Position numbers and translations under genes: made by a program. This document shows positions 1 to 5,546 of a stretch of 5,546 bases of DNA, in pieces (the first letter of the stretch is position 1; each line of letters starts with the position of its first letter). A model generated the notes under the pieces. It was not told where the DNA came from. It was given only the letters and a program-made list of their open reading frames with translations, and did not search any database. The DNA is taken from assembly GCA_014729055.1 (NCBI GenBank), contig WJKO01000724.1, positions 1-5,546 on the forward strand, in the 5' to 3' direction. The stretch comes from Promethearchaeota archaeon (GTDB lineage: Archaea; Asgardarchaeota; Lokiarchaeia; Sigyniarchaeales; Promethearchaeaceae).

Positions 1-888
1 ATTCACGACTATGAGATTCGCGGTAGGAACTACTATTGTCGGTAACATCGCTTTTATTCCATACCAAAGTGATTCTCTTACCACATCCGAACTAAAATCT
101 GGTCTGAAAACATCCACAATCGTATAGGACGGATCTATTTCCCTTAGAATATTGAGCACCCATTTGGCAGCAATTATTGAAATAATAATATCATCAATGT
201 ATGATCCGACAATTGATCCAATAGCTGCCCCAAAGACCTCACCCATCGCAGGAAAATGGGCTCCAATCCATCGACCAATTAAGATGCAAACAAGACGTGT
301 AGAATTTTCAAGGATCACCGTTTGTGAGAAAAATATGACGCTTGCTTTGTCAAATCTTTGATAAGCATTTAGGGCATTATGAAAAACACTAAACATTCCA
401 GGATATTGAACACATGAATAAATTAATAGAAGATAAGAGGCGTAAGCAATATTACTAACGACCCCTTGAGAAAGAACCCAAACCGCAATTATCGTAATTT
501 GAATCAATCCAGTTATCATTTGAAACCAAATGAAGAATTGTAGATAATGAATTGTTTTTTTGGGTTGTTTAACATTATATTCACCGATAAAGCGCTGAAG
601 TGCAGTTACCACGCCCATATCTGCAATCGTAAAATATAGTAAGAAAAGATTTTGTATCATTTTTTGCCAACCAAGGGCTTGTGGAAATGGAAAGATGTAA
701 TTAGGAATCAACCAAAGATTAAAAGCTACGCCAAATATACCCGCTATCATTGCCAATAATAGATTATACAATAAACCCCCTAAGGGACGATGAAATCCGA
801 TCTCTTCCCATAATTCTTCTACTTCTTCGTTCTTCTTTTCTGGATTTTCGGAGTTCTCGATTGTATCTTCTAATTCTTCCTCATTCAC
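1..888 (-). CDS. Flippase-like (MATE/Wzx-type) multi-pass membrane protein, partial at window edge
   Basis: The minus strand is open from 954 down to base 1 and gives 296 codons from a GTG at 888-886, with the C-terminal part outside the window. Residues 1-36 form a charged, Glu-rich cytosolic-looking head (13 Glu). Hydrophobic helices follow at about 39-61, 78-94, 117-138, 147-168, 182-205 (weak), 216-240 and 277 onward. After helix 2 comes IADMGVVTALQRFIGEY (88-104), like the 'adlGl..a..rfiaey' pattern after the second helix of polysaccharide flippases of the MOP superfamily. These proteins move lipid-linked sugars or other amphiphiles across the membrane; the cargo here is unknown. Start choice: GTG 888 has a TTTATAAA box at leaderless spacing. 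A TTG at 951, three bases after the upstream stop, would add 21 mostly hydrophobic residues. The first in-frame ATG (750) lies inside helix 1 and is too late. It follows the C45 gene on the same strand. Membrane topology is clear; the family assignment is moderately sure. Confidence 0.72.
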   Translation of the reverse strand, partial: MNEEELEDTIENSENPEKKNEEVEELWEEIGFHRPLGGLLYNLLLAMIAGIFGVAFNLWLIPNYIFPFPQALGWQKMIQNLFLLYFTIADMGVVTALQRFIGEYNVKQPKKTIHYLQFFIWFQMITGLIQITIIAVWVLSQGVVSNIAYASYLLLIYSCVQYPGMFSVFHNALNAYQRFDKASVIFFSQTVILENSTRLVCILIGRWIGAHFPAMGEVFGAAIGSIVGSYIDDIIISIIAAKWVLNILREIDPSYTIVDVFRPDFSSDVVRESLWYGIKAMLPTIVVPTANLIVVN

Positions 889-909
889 ATTTTTAACTTG
901 ATGTTGGAG

Positions 910-917
910 TTTATAAA
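910..917 (-). promoter_or_regulatory. Archaeal-type TATA box for the flippase-like gene
   Basis: TTTATAAA on the minus strand, with its centre about 26 bp upstream of the GTG at 888. In archaea this spacing places transcription start at or next to the start codon, giving a leaderless mRNA, and no Shine-Dalgarno sequence precedes the GTG. A second AT box (TTTTATAT, about 933-939) lies further upstream. No clear purine-rich BRE is visible in front of the TTTATAAA. The box lies in the 66-bp gap behind the C45 gene, so the flippase may have its own promoter as well as read-through from upstream. Confidence 0.45.
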
Positions 918-954
918 AACAAGTAAGAACGAAATATAAAATAAAAATCAAATA

Positions 955-2229
955 TCAGCCAATAAGCGGATCAAAGAATTTGCACTCGGGATTTTTTCTC
1001 CGCATAAATCGGATATTTGGTATTTGATCTAAATAATCGAATTTTACTTCATATTTTTTCATAGGATTATTTGAACATGGATTTCCATCTATACTATAAC
1101 AAGTTTGGCTGTTTAAGTCAATAATTATGGAAGATAAAGTTTTGTATAATTCAGAATGTCTGCATATGCTTTCATTCCACGGATCATTTTCCATATTTTC
1201 ATGATCAGCTAATATTTTACGTAAATCTTCAAGTTTTATTGAATCCTTTGAATTTTTATTAGCCAATAGATCTTTAACTAGATTTTCCATTCTCTTCCTT
1301 CTATATTCCGCATGTTTTATGACAGGTGCATCTTTTAGATCTCCATTCATCGTCCATAATGTATCGTCAGGAACTTGCATAGCTTTTGTTTCTGGTGCAA
1401 TAAGACTATTAGAAGCAACAAGATATTGCCCGTCATGATATTCTGTGAATTCTCTAACCGCCTTTTTACTGTGTGTTTTTTCAATTACATAACCGACTCC
1501 ATTCTTATCTATAATGAGAAATATCCATCCTGCAGATAGAGGCACGTCGAGGATTATCTCCTTAGCTTCATCGGCGGTTTCACATGTTTCCAAACATTCT
1601 TGAGTTAATACACCAGATGGAACTGCACTATGTTTTATATCCGTTGAATAGCCCGAATTAATGGAGAGAGCCAATCCTTTTTCATTAATGCCTGTTATTG
1701 CGTGTGGTACTGCTATAATGCCGGCAGTCACGTTATCATATCCGCTATTATTCGTAAAGTGAGAATAGCGAATGGTTTGATATTCTTCTAATTCGTATGG
1801 AAAATCAAAATTCTTTATCAAGAAAATTTGATCATTTTTTTTAATAATGCTGGCGGTACAACCGAGCCCTCTTTGAGTTGGAGAGTTCATATCGTTCTTG
1901 CAATCTCCCGAAAAGTTTTCGAAATATAGAAATTGAGAGAGTTTCTCTGCGGTTATTCCGTTTCCCTCCGCCATTCCCTCTATTCTATCATATTGATTCG
2001 GGAAAAATGAAGCGATTGTCTTAAGCATCCTACGCCCACCGCGCGACATCAATTTACCAAATATATAATTAAATGGGGCACCGCCTATGGGTTTTGCGGC
2101 TTGAACAAAGTTAAGATCCCGCATTATCTTCATAATATTGAGTTTCCCGAACAATAATTGACAGAATCTACCTTGTTGCACTCCAAGTTCATAGTGGTCT
2201 CCACTTAATTTGATGAGATCAATTGTCAT
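955..2229 (-). CDS. C45-family autoproteolytic acyltransferase/amide hydrolase (Ntn fold)
   Basis: This 424-residue protein belongs to the penicillin acyltransferase (AAT)/linear-amide C-N hydrolase group. Such enzymes cut themselves in front of a cysteine, which becomes the N-terminal nucleophile for amide hydrolysis or acyl transfer. Seen here: the N-terminal family motif GDHYELGVQQG (10-20); the expected processing site Gly123-Cys124 in RGLGCTAS; the N-x-D motif at Asn140/Asp142 (KNFDFP); TGINEKGLALSINSG (179-193), the conserved core strand pair with Asn191; DKNGVGYVIE (241-250); and VASNS (271-275), where relatives usually have TNHF. The C-terminal region DGNPCSNN (391-398) also fits. The pre-cysteine segment (123 residues) is a little longer than in fungal AAT (102). 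No signal peptide or membrane helix is seen, so it is probably cytosolic. ATG 2229 has no Shine-Dalgarno sequence. The gene is divergent from the 2390 gene and upstream of the flippase. The substrate cannot be read from the sequence; the family assignment is strong. Confidence 0.88.
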   Translation of the reverse strand: MTIDLIKLSGDHYELGVQQGRFCQLLFGKLNIMKIMRDLNFVQAAKPIGGAPFNYIFGKLMSRGGRRMLKTIASFFPNQYDRIEGMAEGNGITAEKLSQFLYFENFSGDCKNDMNSPTQRGLGCTASIIKKNDQIFLIKNFDFPYELEEYQTIRYSHFTNNSGYDNVTAGIIAVPHAITGINEKGLALSINSGYSTDIKHSAVPSGVLTQECLETCETADEAKEIILDVPLSAGWIFLIIDKNGVGYVIEKTHSKKAVREFTEYHDGQYLVASNSLIAPETKAMQVPDDTLWTMNGDLKDAPVIKHAEYRRKRMENLVKDLLANKNSKDSIKLEDLRKILADHENMENDPWNESICRHSELYKTLSSIIIDLNSQTCYSIDGNPCSNNPMKKYEVKFDYLDQIPNIRFMRRKNPECKFFDPLIG

Positions 2230-2255
2230 GAAAAATCTGTAATTTTATTGGAATG

Positions 2256-2267
2256 TTTTTATTAAAA
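2256..2267 (-). promoter_or_regulatory. Probable TATA-like box for the C45 gene
   Basis: On the minus strand TTTTAATAAAAA lies 27-38 bp upstream of ATG 2229. If it is used as an archaeal TATA element, transcription would start about 6 nt before the ATG, giving an almost leaderless mRNA. This agrees with the lack of a Shine-Dalgarno sequence there. The surroundings are so AT-rich that similar boxes arise by chance, so confidence is limited. Confidence 0.3.
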
Positions 2268-2314
2268 TTTTGAGATTTTTATTTTTTCCTTTTCTTAAAT
2301 CAAATCATAAAATC

Positions 2315-2331
2315 TGAAAAATTATAAAATA
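2315..2331 (+). promoter_or_regulatory. Probable BRE/TATA element for the rightward genes
   Basis: The plus strand reads GAAAAA followed directly by TTATAAAATA: a purine-rich stretch like an archaeal BRE joined to a TATA-like box. The box centre (about 2327) predicts transcription start near 2352, leaving a leader of roughly 38 nt before the TTG at 2390. A second box, GTATAAAAT at 2354-2362, would instead start transcription near 2383. Which one is used cannot be decided by eye. Confidence 0.35.
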
Positions 2332-2385
2332 TGGAACAACATTAATTTAAGATGTATAAAATTGCTGTTTAAGTTAGCTAAAAAA

Positions 2386-2389
2386 GGAG
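2386..2389 (+). promoter_or_regulatory. GGAG Shine-Dalgarno-like site in an awkward position
   Basis: AAAAAGGAG ends at 2389, directly against the TTG at 2390, so it cannot serve that codon with normal spacing. It lies 9 nt before an in-frame ATT (2399), which would be a very rare start. A second site, AAAAGGA at 2434-2440, lies 6 nt before ATG 2447. The real start of the 2390 gene is therefore open. Confidence 0.3.
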
Positions 2390-3427
2390 TTGTTTGATAT
2401 TTCGGATTTAAGTAAAGCGGGAGATCGTCGTTTAAAAGGATTGATGATGAGTCGTCTTTTAGTAGTTGTTAGTGTCGTAGCAATACCAATATTCATTTTC
2501 GTGCTATTCACGAGATCAGATCAATTTGCAATGAATTTAATTCCCTCAGAATGGAGAGATCTAATTTTAATAGTAACTCCTTGGTTTTTCACATTCGGTT
2601 GGGTGTTTATGCTCGCATTATTTGCAAGTAGAATCGCAGGAGCTTTGGATGCAATGGATGAGCACATTCAAGTTATTCCTGCCCGATATAAACTCTTTTA
2701 TGGTTTGAATGCATTAGCTTTGCTTGTATTGTTTGCAATTCCGATTTTGACTCCTGCTATTAGTGTTTTAGCGTTCGCAAGTGCAGGTTATCGCTTGGCA
2801 ACAATAAAGACAGATTGGAACGAAATCGAAAGAACCCCTATAAGTGCGGTTATTCTCGCTATTATTTTTGCTGCCATCCCTACCGTAATCTCTATTGCAA
2901 CTTTGCCAGATATGTTGAGTTTTAGTGAATATATGTGGTTTGGTTATTGGGTTCGTGTAATTCCTCCCTTATATACGATATCACTGGCACTGAGTACAGC
3001 ACTAACATTCGGTTCTGTTGTAATATTAGTAAAGACCGGAGCGGCAGAATATGAAAATGCATACTATAAGTCAAGTAATAAAGAACCATTCAACAAAATA
3101 AATGTAATAATTTTGGAAATCATTGTCTTTGCTTTGCTGATATTTTTAGAATATTATGAAGTCCCATTTAAGAATTTAATTTATGTGGTGGGTTTCATCA
3201 TGATTTGCTTTAATACAATCGTCAATTTTATCAAAGGTAGAAAGCAAGCAGATTTTCGATCCTATACATTCGGTTATATTATTACCATGGTTCTCTATGG
3301 AGCCAATCTATTATCTTGGGATGCTCTGGGCTTAAGTGAAGAAATTGAATTGTTAGTAATTATGATCTCTGCGTCAGCATATATTTTAATCTATATTATA
3401 ATCTTCTTTACTTATCGAGAAGATTAG
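2390..3427 (+). CDS. Ten-helix integral membrane protein, function unknown
   Basis: I do not recognise this family. The 345-residue product has a short charged N-terminus (ISDLSKAGDRRLKG, 4-17) followed by about ten hydrophobic helices near 22-40, 57-80, 101-117, 120-136, 151-173, 189-214, 238-256, 262-281, 291-310 and 319-341, and ends in TYRED. A polar, Tyr/Asn/Lys-rich loop (219-235) divides it into six plus four helices. No catalytic or metal motif, signal peptide or soluble domain is visible. The 'DLSKAGDRRLKGLMM' lead into helix 1 is loosely like small archaeal membrane DUF proteins, which is a weak hint only. Start: TTG 2390 is the only common start in the frame before residue 18, because an in-frame TAG lies at 2375-2377. 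ATG 2447 (326 residues), with AAAAGGA 6 nt before it, is a good alternative. It is the first gene of the rightward group, 42 bp before the next gene. Confidence 0.75.
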   Translation: MFDISDLSKAGDRRLKGLMMSRLLVVVSVVAIPIFIFVLFTRSDQFAMNLIPSEWRDLILIVTPWFFTFGWVFMLALFASRIAGALDAMDEHIQVIPARYKLFYGLNALALLVLFAIPILTPAISVLAFASAGYRLATIKTDWNEIERTPISAVILAIIFAAIPTVISIATLPDMLSFSEYMWFGYWVRVIPPLYTISLALSTALTFGSVVILVKTGAAEYENAYYKSSNKEPFNKINVIILEIIVFALLIFLEYYEVPFKNLIYVVGFIMICFNTIVNFIKGRKQADFRSYTFGYIITMVLYGANLLSWDALGLSEEIELLVIMISASAYILIYIIIFFTYRED

Positions 3428-3438
3428 ATTTTCCGATA

Positions 3439-3446
3439 TTTTTTTT
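3439..3446 (+). terminator. T8 tract between two rightward genes, possible weak terminator
   Basis: Eight consecutive T residues lie 11 bp after the stop of the 2390 gene, with no stem-loop before them. Oligo-T alone can end transcription in archaea, usually only in part. The tract also sits about 27 bp before ATG 3470, so the same AT block could instead be a poor promoter element for the next gene. Neither reading is firm. Confidence 0.25.
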
Positions 3447-3469
3447 AGAATTCTGGTTTTATCTTGAAT

Positions 3470-4792
3470 ATGCAAGATAGTTTATCTAAAAGAAAAATTA
3501 GCAGCAAAATATATGATGTTCTCACGGAATATATTTTTCCAATCTTATTGCTAACCTCAACTGGAGCTTTCTCTTGGGCAATAAGAGGATGCGCAGGATA
3601 CGGCACTATTAGAGGCTGCGTATTCGTAGGTTGCATGCTTTCTTCAGTATGGCTTTTATTATCTCATGAAAACACCTATGAAAGACAGCGGAGATATTCG
3701 AGCGGTTGGATTGTATTAGCATTGGTAGTCGGTATCGGCATTGGTGGCATGAGGGGATGGGGTCAGTATCCACAATGGTGTAACGGGATCTGGCGCGTCA
3801 GAGATTATGATTATAATTATGTTGTATCGATACATCCTTTGATCGGTTATTTTTGGTTGTTTATTGCTGGAAGTGGTTGGGCAGGAATGGGGAGTGCATT
3901 ACTAGCGTGGACTGGTAGTAAAAAACAAATAAAAAAGAAAGATTGGATTTTGCGCTTGAGTATGGGATTTGGATCTGGTTTACTTGCCTACATACTCTTT
4001 AAAACGTTTCCTGGAATGTTTCTACCTTTATATGATAGTTTAGAGTATGATAACTTTTTAATATGCACAGAATGTTCTGATGCAATAGATGATATAGGTG
4101 TGGCGCTCGTTATGTTTGCCATATTGATAGGATTTTATTTGTACGAAATTATCAAAAAAGATTGGATGAATGTCAAGTTAATAACAATTGTCACTATGAT
4201 CAGTGGGTTCCTTTGGGTTATCTTTATGCTCTTAGGGATGGACGATATTTGGTGGCGGGTATGGGAAGGATCAGCGGGTATTGGAATCGGGTTTGCTTAC
4301 GGGGTTGCTTACGTAGTCTGCAATAGAAAATTGAAAGAAGATAATCCCTATCAACGCAAACAAAAGACTAGCCGATTTCCACAATCGGAAAAAATTATCG
4401 GTATTTATATTGCGTATTTCTTTGGTTTGGGATGGTCTACGCATCAAGTAATTCAAGGTCATCTAGATATATATTGGAATATTGATACCCCCACATTTAA
4501 TTGGTCTTTTTTAATTCCTTGGGGAATTCACGGCATGGTTTTTCTATCATATTTAGTTTGGCGTGCTGTGAAAGAAAGTGAGAAAAAAATTAACCCAAAT
4601 GCAGATCCACTCCCCGAATATATATTTATTACGGCATTTGTCTATCTGAGTCTAAGAATATATGGATTGATGGTCACTGGACCTCTTGATAATCCATGGG
4701 AACGTGGATTCTTCATGTTCTATCTAATTCAGATGTCAATTGAAATTTTAATCATGATTATAACGCTACTCATTAAGAAAAAACAAAACTGA
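3470..4792 (+). CDS. Trp/Gly-rich roughly 12-helix membrane protein with WAIRG motif, function unknown
   Basis: The 440-residue product (counted from ATG 3470) is almost entirely membrane helices, near 22-40, 46-64, 80-96, 121-147, 160-178, 208-228, 236-257, 266-283, 309-325, 347-365, 384-402 and 414-434. Its character is set by Gly/aromatic motifs: FSWAIRG (34-40) followed by GYG and RGC; GGMRGWGQYPQW (92-103); GSGWAGMG (134-141); WWRVWEG (261-267); GLGWSTHQ (319-326). A CTEC pair (199-202) sits in a loop with several acidic residues. From memory, similar WAIRG/GYGQY/GWxGxG membrane proteins occur as uncharacterised proteins in Planctomycetes and related bacteria; this was not checked. The buried Arg and Trp residues suggest a binding site rather than a plain scaffold. 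A TTG at 3464, two codons earlier, is the only alternative start; neither has a Shine-Dalgarno sequence. The stop overlaps an ATG (TGATG) in the repeat before the phosphoesterase gene. Confidence 0.8.
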   Translation: MQDSLSKRKISSKIYDVLTEYIFPILLLTSTGAFSWAIRGCAGYGTIRGCVFVGCMLSSVWLLLSHENTYERQRRYSSGWIVLALVVGIGIGGMRGWGQYPQWCNGIWRVRDYDYNYVVSIHPLIGYFWLFIAGSGWAGMGSALLAWTGSKKQIKKKDWILRLSMGFGSGLLAYILFKTFPGMFLPLYDSLEYDNFLICTECSDAIDDIGVALVMFAILIGFYLYEIIKKDWMNVKLITIVTMISGFLWVIFMLLGMDDIWWRVWEGSAGIGIGFAYGVAYVVCNRKLKEDNPYQRKQKTSRFPQSEKIIGIYIAYFFGLGWSTHQVIQGHLDIYWNIDTPTFNWSFLIPWGIHGMVFLSYLVWRAVKESEKKINPNADPLPEYIFITAFVYLSLRIYGLMVTGPLDNPWERGFFMFYLIQMSIEILIMIITLLIKKKQN

Positions 4793-4813
4793 TGACATGA
4801 GTAGATGACATGA
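4791..4813 (+). repeat. Imperfect 13-bp tandem repeat with stacked ATG and TGA codons at a gene junction
   Basis: GATGACATGA occurs at 4791-4800 and again at 4804-4813, a 13-bp period. The segment 4790-4815 holds five ATGs (4792, 4797, 4805, 4810, 4813). The first overlaps the stop of the membrane-protein gene. The first three end at TGA after one or two further codons; only 4810 and 4813 open the phosphoesterase frame. It may be chance slippage, or an arrangement for terminating and restarting ribosomes. Confidence 0.7.
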
Positions 4814-5546
4814 TGACAAGAGTAGAAAATCTACCGAGTATTTTTGCATTTGGAGATCCGCACTTACCAGAAATTGTGCAAGTGCGGAAGAATGGATATC
4901 CCCATCATTATATGAGGATCTTGGAGAAACAGCTTCATATCTTACATCCTGAAATTCTGTTAATAGCGGGAGATCTCACTTGGGCGAACTCTTTAATTAA
5001 CGCTGAGGAAGATCTTGAGCGTTTAAGAAGTTTAGATGCTCAAAATATTATCTTTATAGACGGAAACCATGACATTTGGTTTGATTCTTTAGCTCTGGAT
5101 CATCAATCTTGCCAGAGAAAGGCATATGAACTATTTTCTGATGATTATTTTTATTATATTGGTGGAAGAGGAAAGATATTGACTTTATCAAACGGAGAAA
5201 AAGTCGGAATTTGTGGAACTCGTGGTATGCTGGTTTCTCCAGTTAACTATTCACAAGATGATTATGTGCAATTTGTTCTCCAAAAAGAAAGCTTAGCGCG
5301 GAGTATAACTCATTTAAAGGAATTGCTTGCAGCGACAGAAACGGATTATAATATATGTCTTTTCCACTATCCTCCAACTCATCGGGTATTCAAAGGTCAA
5401 CGTGATGGAGCTTACGAATTATTAACCATGATTCGAAACTCAGGTATTATTCAAAAAATAGTCTATGGGCATATTCATCAAAATAATTCGATTGAAAAAA
5501 TTAAAATTCTCAATAAAATCAAGTTTTTCTATGTCTCCATAGAACA
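4810..5546 (+). CDS. COG1768-like calcineurin-fold metallophosphoesterase, partial at window edge
   Basis: The 245 visible codons carry the full metal-binding signature of two-metal phosphoesterases: FGDPH (Asp16, His18), AGDLTW (Asp55), DGNHD (Asn86, His87), LFHYPP (His186) and YGHIHQ (His221, His223). These hydrolyse phosphate mono- or diesters. GDLTWA, an acidic helix (66-74) and GNHDIWF, then ICGTRG (134-139) and HYPPTH, match what I know of the COG1768 predicted phosphohydrolases; in that family TRG is usually followed by Trp, here by Met. The family is normally about 230-250 residues, so only a short C-terminal tail should be missing. No signal peptide or membrane helix is seen, so it is probably cytosolic. 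The start is ATG 4810 or 4813, because TGA 4798-4800 closes the frame upstream; there is no Shine-Dalgarno sequence. It lies 17 bp after the membrane-protein gene and is probably co-transcribed. The substrate is unknown. Confidence 0.87.
   Translation, partial: MMTRVENLPSIFAFGDPHLPEIVQVRKNGYPHHYMRILEKQLHILHPEILLIAGDLTWANSLINAEEDLERLRSLDAQNIIFIDGNHDIWFDSLALDHQSCQRKAYELFSDDYFYYIGGRGKILTLSNGEKVGICGTRGMLVSPVNYSQDDYVQFVLQKESLARSITHLKELLAATETDYNICLFHYPPTHRVFKGQRDGAYELLTMIRNSGIIQKIVYGHIHQNNSIEKIKILNKIKFFYVSIE

Noticed and set aside
152..361. A 69-codon plus-strand open frame
   Set aside because: It lies antisense within the flippase-like gene, has no upstream signal, and its product shows no recognisable pattern; the minus strand explains the region far better.
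955..957. The TGA read as selenocysteine or pyrrolysine-like recoding
   Set aside because: The C45 protein is already full length for its family at this stop, no conserved Cys position is expected here, and no SECIS-like hairpin is evident; plain termination is simpler.
2230..2389. A small gene or structured RNA in the divergent intergenic region
   Set aside because: Only very short ORFs and AT-rich low-complexity sequence are present; no GC-bearing stem or riboswitch-like core is visible. Promoter function explains it.
3445..3636. A 63-codon minus-strand open frame
   Set aside because: It is antisense to the start of the WAIRG membrane protein, whose coding frame and motifs are clear.
4271..4462. 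A 63-codon minus-strand open frame
   Set aside because: It is antisense within the same membrane-protein gene, with no start signal or domain of its own.
1..5546. CRISPR array, tRNA, rRNA, insertion sequence or attachment site
   Set aside because: No regularly spaced repeats, cloverleaf arms, terminal inverted repeats or transposase motifs were seen on either strand.

Overview
The window looks like AT-rich chromosomal DNA (about one third G+C by eye), most likely from an archaeon. The hints are: little Shine-Dalgarno sequence at most starts; a TTTATAAA box centred about 26 bp from a GTG start, the spacing expected for a leaderless archaeal transcript; similar AT boxes in the divergent intergenic region; and an archaeal-style flippase-like membrane protein. 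An Asgard-type archaeon is a guess from general style, not shown by the sequence. Two of the families seen here (the COG1768-like phosphoesterase and the WAIRG-type membrane protein) are, as far as I recall, also common in bacteria, so a bacterial origin is not excluded.

Layout: five protein genes in two divergent groups around a 160-bp, very AT-rich promoter region (2230-2389). Leftward from it run a C45-family Ntn-hydrolase (955-2229, minus) and then a flippase-like multi-pass membrane protein that leaves the window at its left edge (1-888, minus). The flippase gene lies in the same reading frame as the C45 gene, separated by one TGA. It is open from 1 to 954 and was easily missed because it has no ATG near its beginning and no stop inside the window. 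Rightward run a 10-helix membrane protein of unknown function (2390-3427), a Trp/Gly-rich roughly 12-helix membrane protein with a WAIRG motif (3470-4792), and a COG1768-like calcineurin-type metallophosphoesterase (4810 to the right edge, incomplete).

How they may work together: the left arm pairs an enzyme family that makes or breaks amide bonds with a transporter family that flips lipid-linked or lipid-like molecules, which suggests envelope or lipid/amide chemistry. The right arm is tightly packed (42-bp and 17-bp gaps) and could be one transcription unit of two orphan membrane proteins and a cytosolic phosphoesterase. No mobile element, CRISPR array, tRNA or rRNA was seen. Only the C45 hydrolase and the phosphoesterase can be assigned by clear catalytic motifs; the flippase assignment rests on topology and one short motif; the other two membrane proteins have no known function that I can name.
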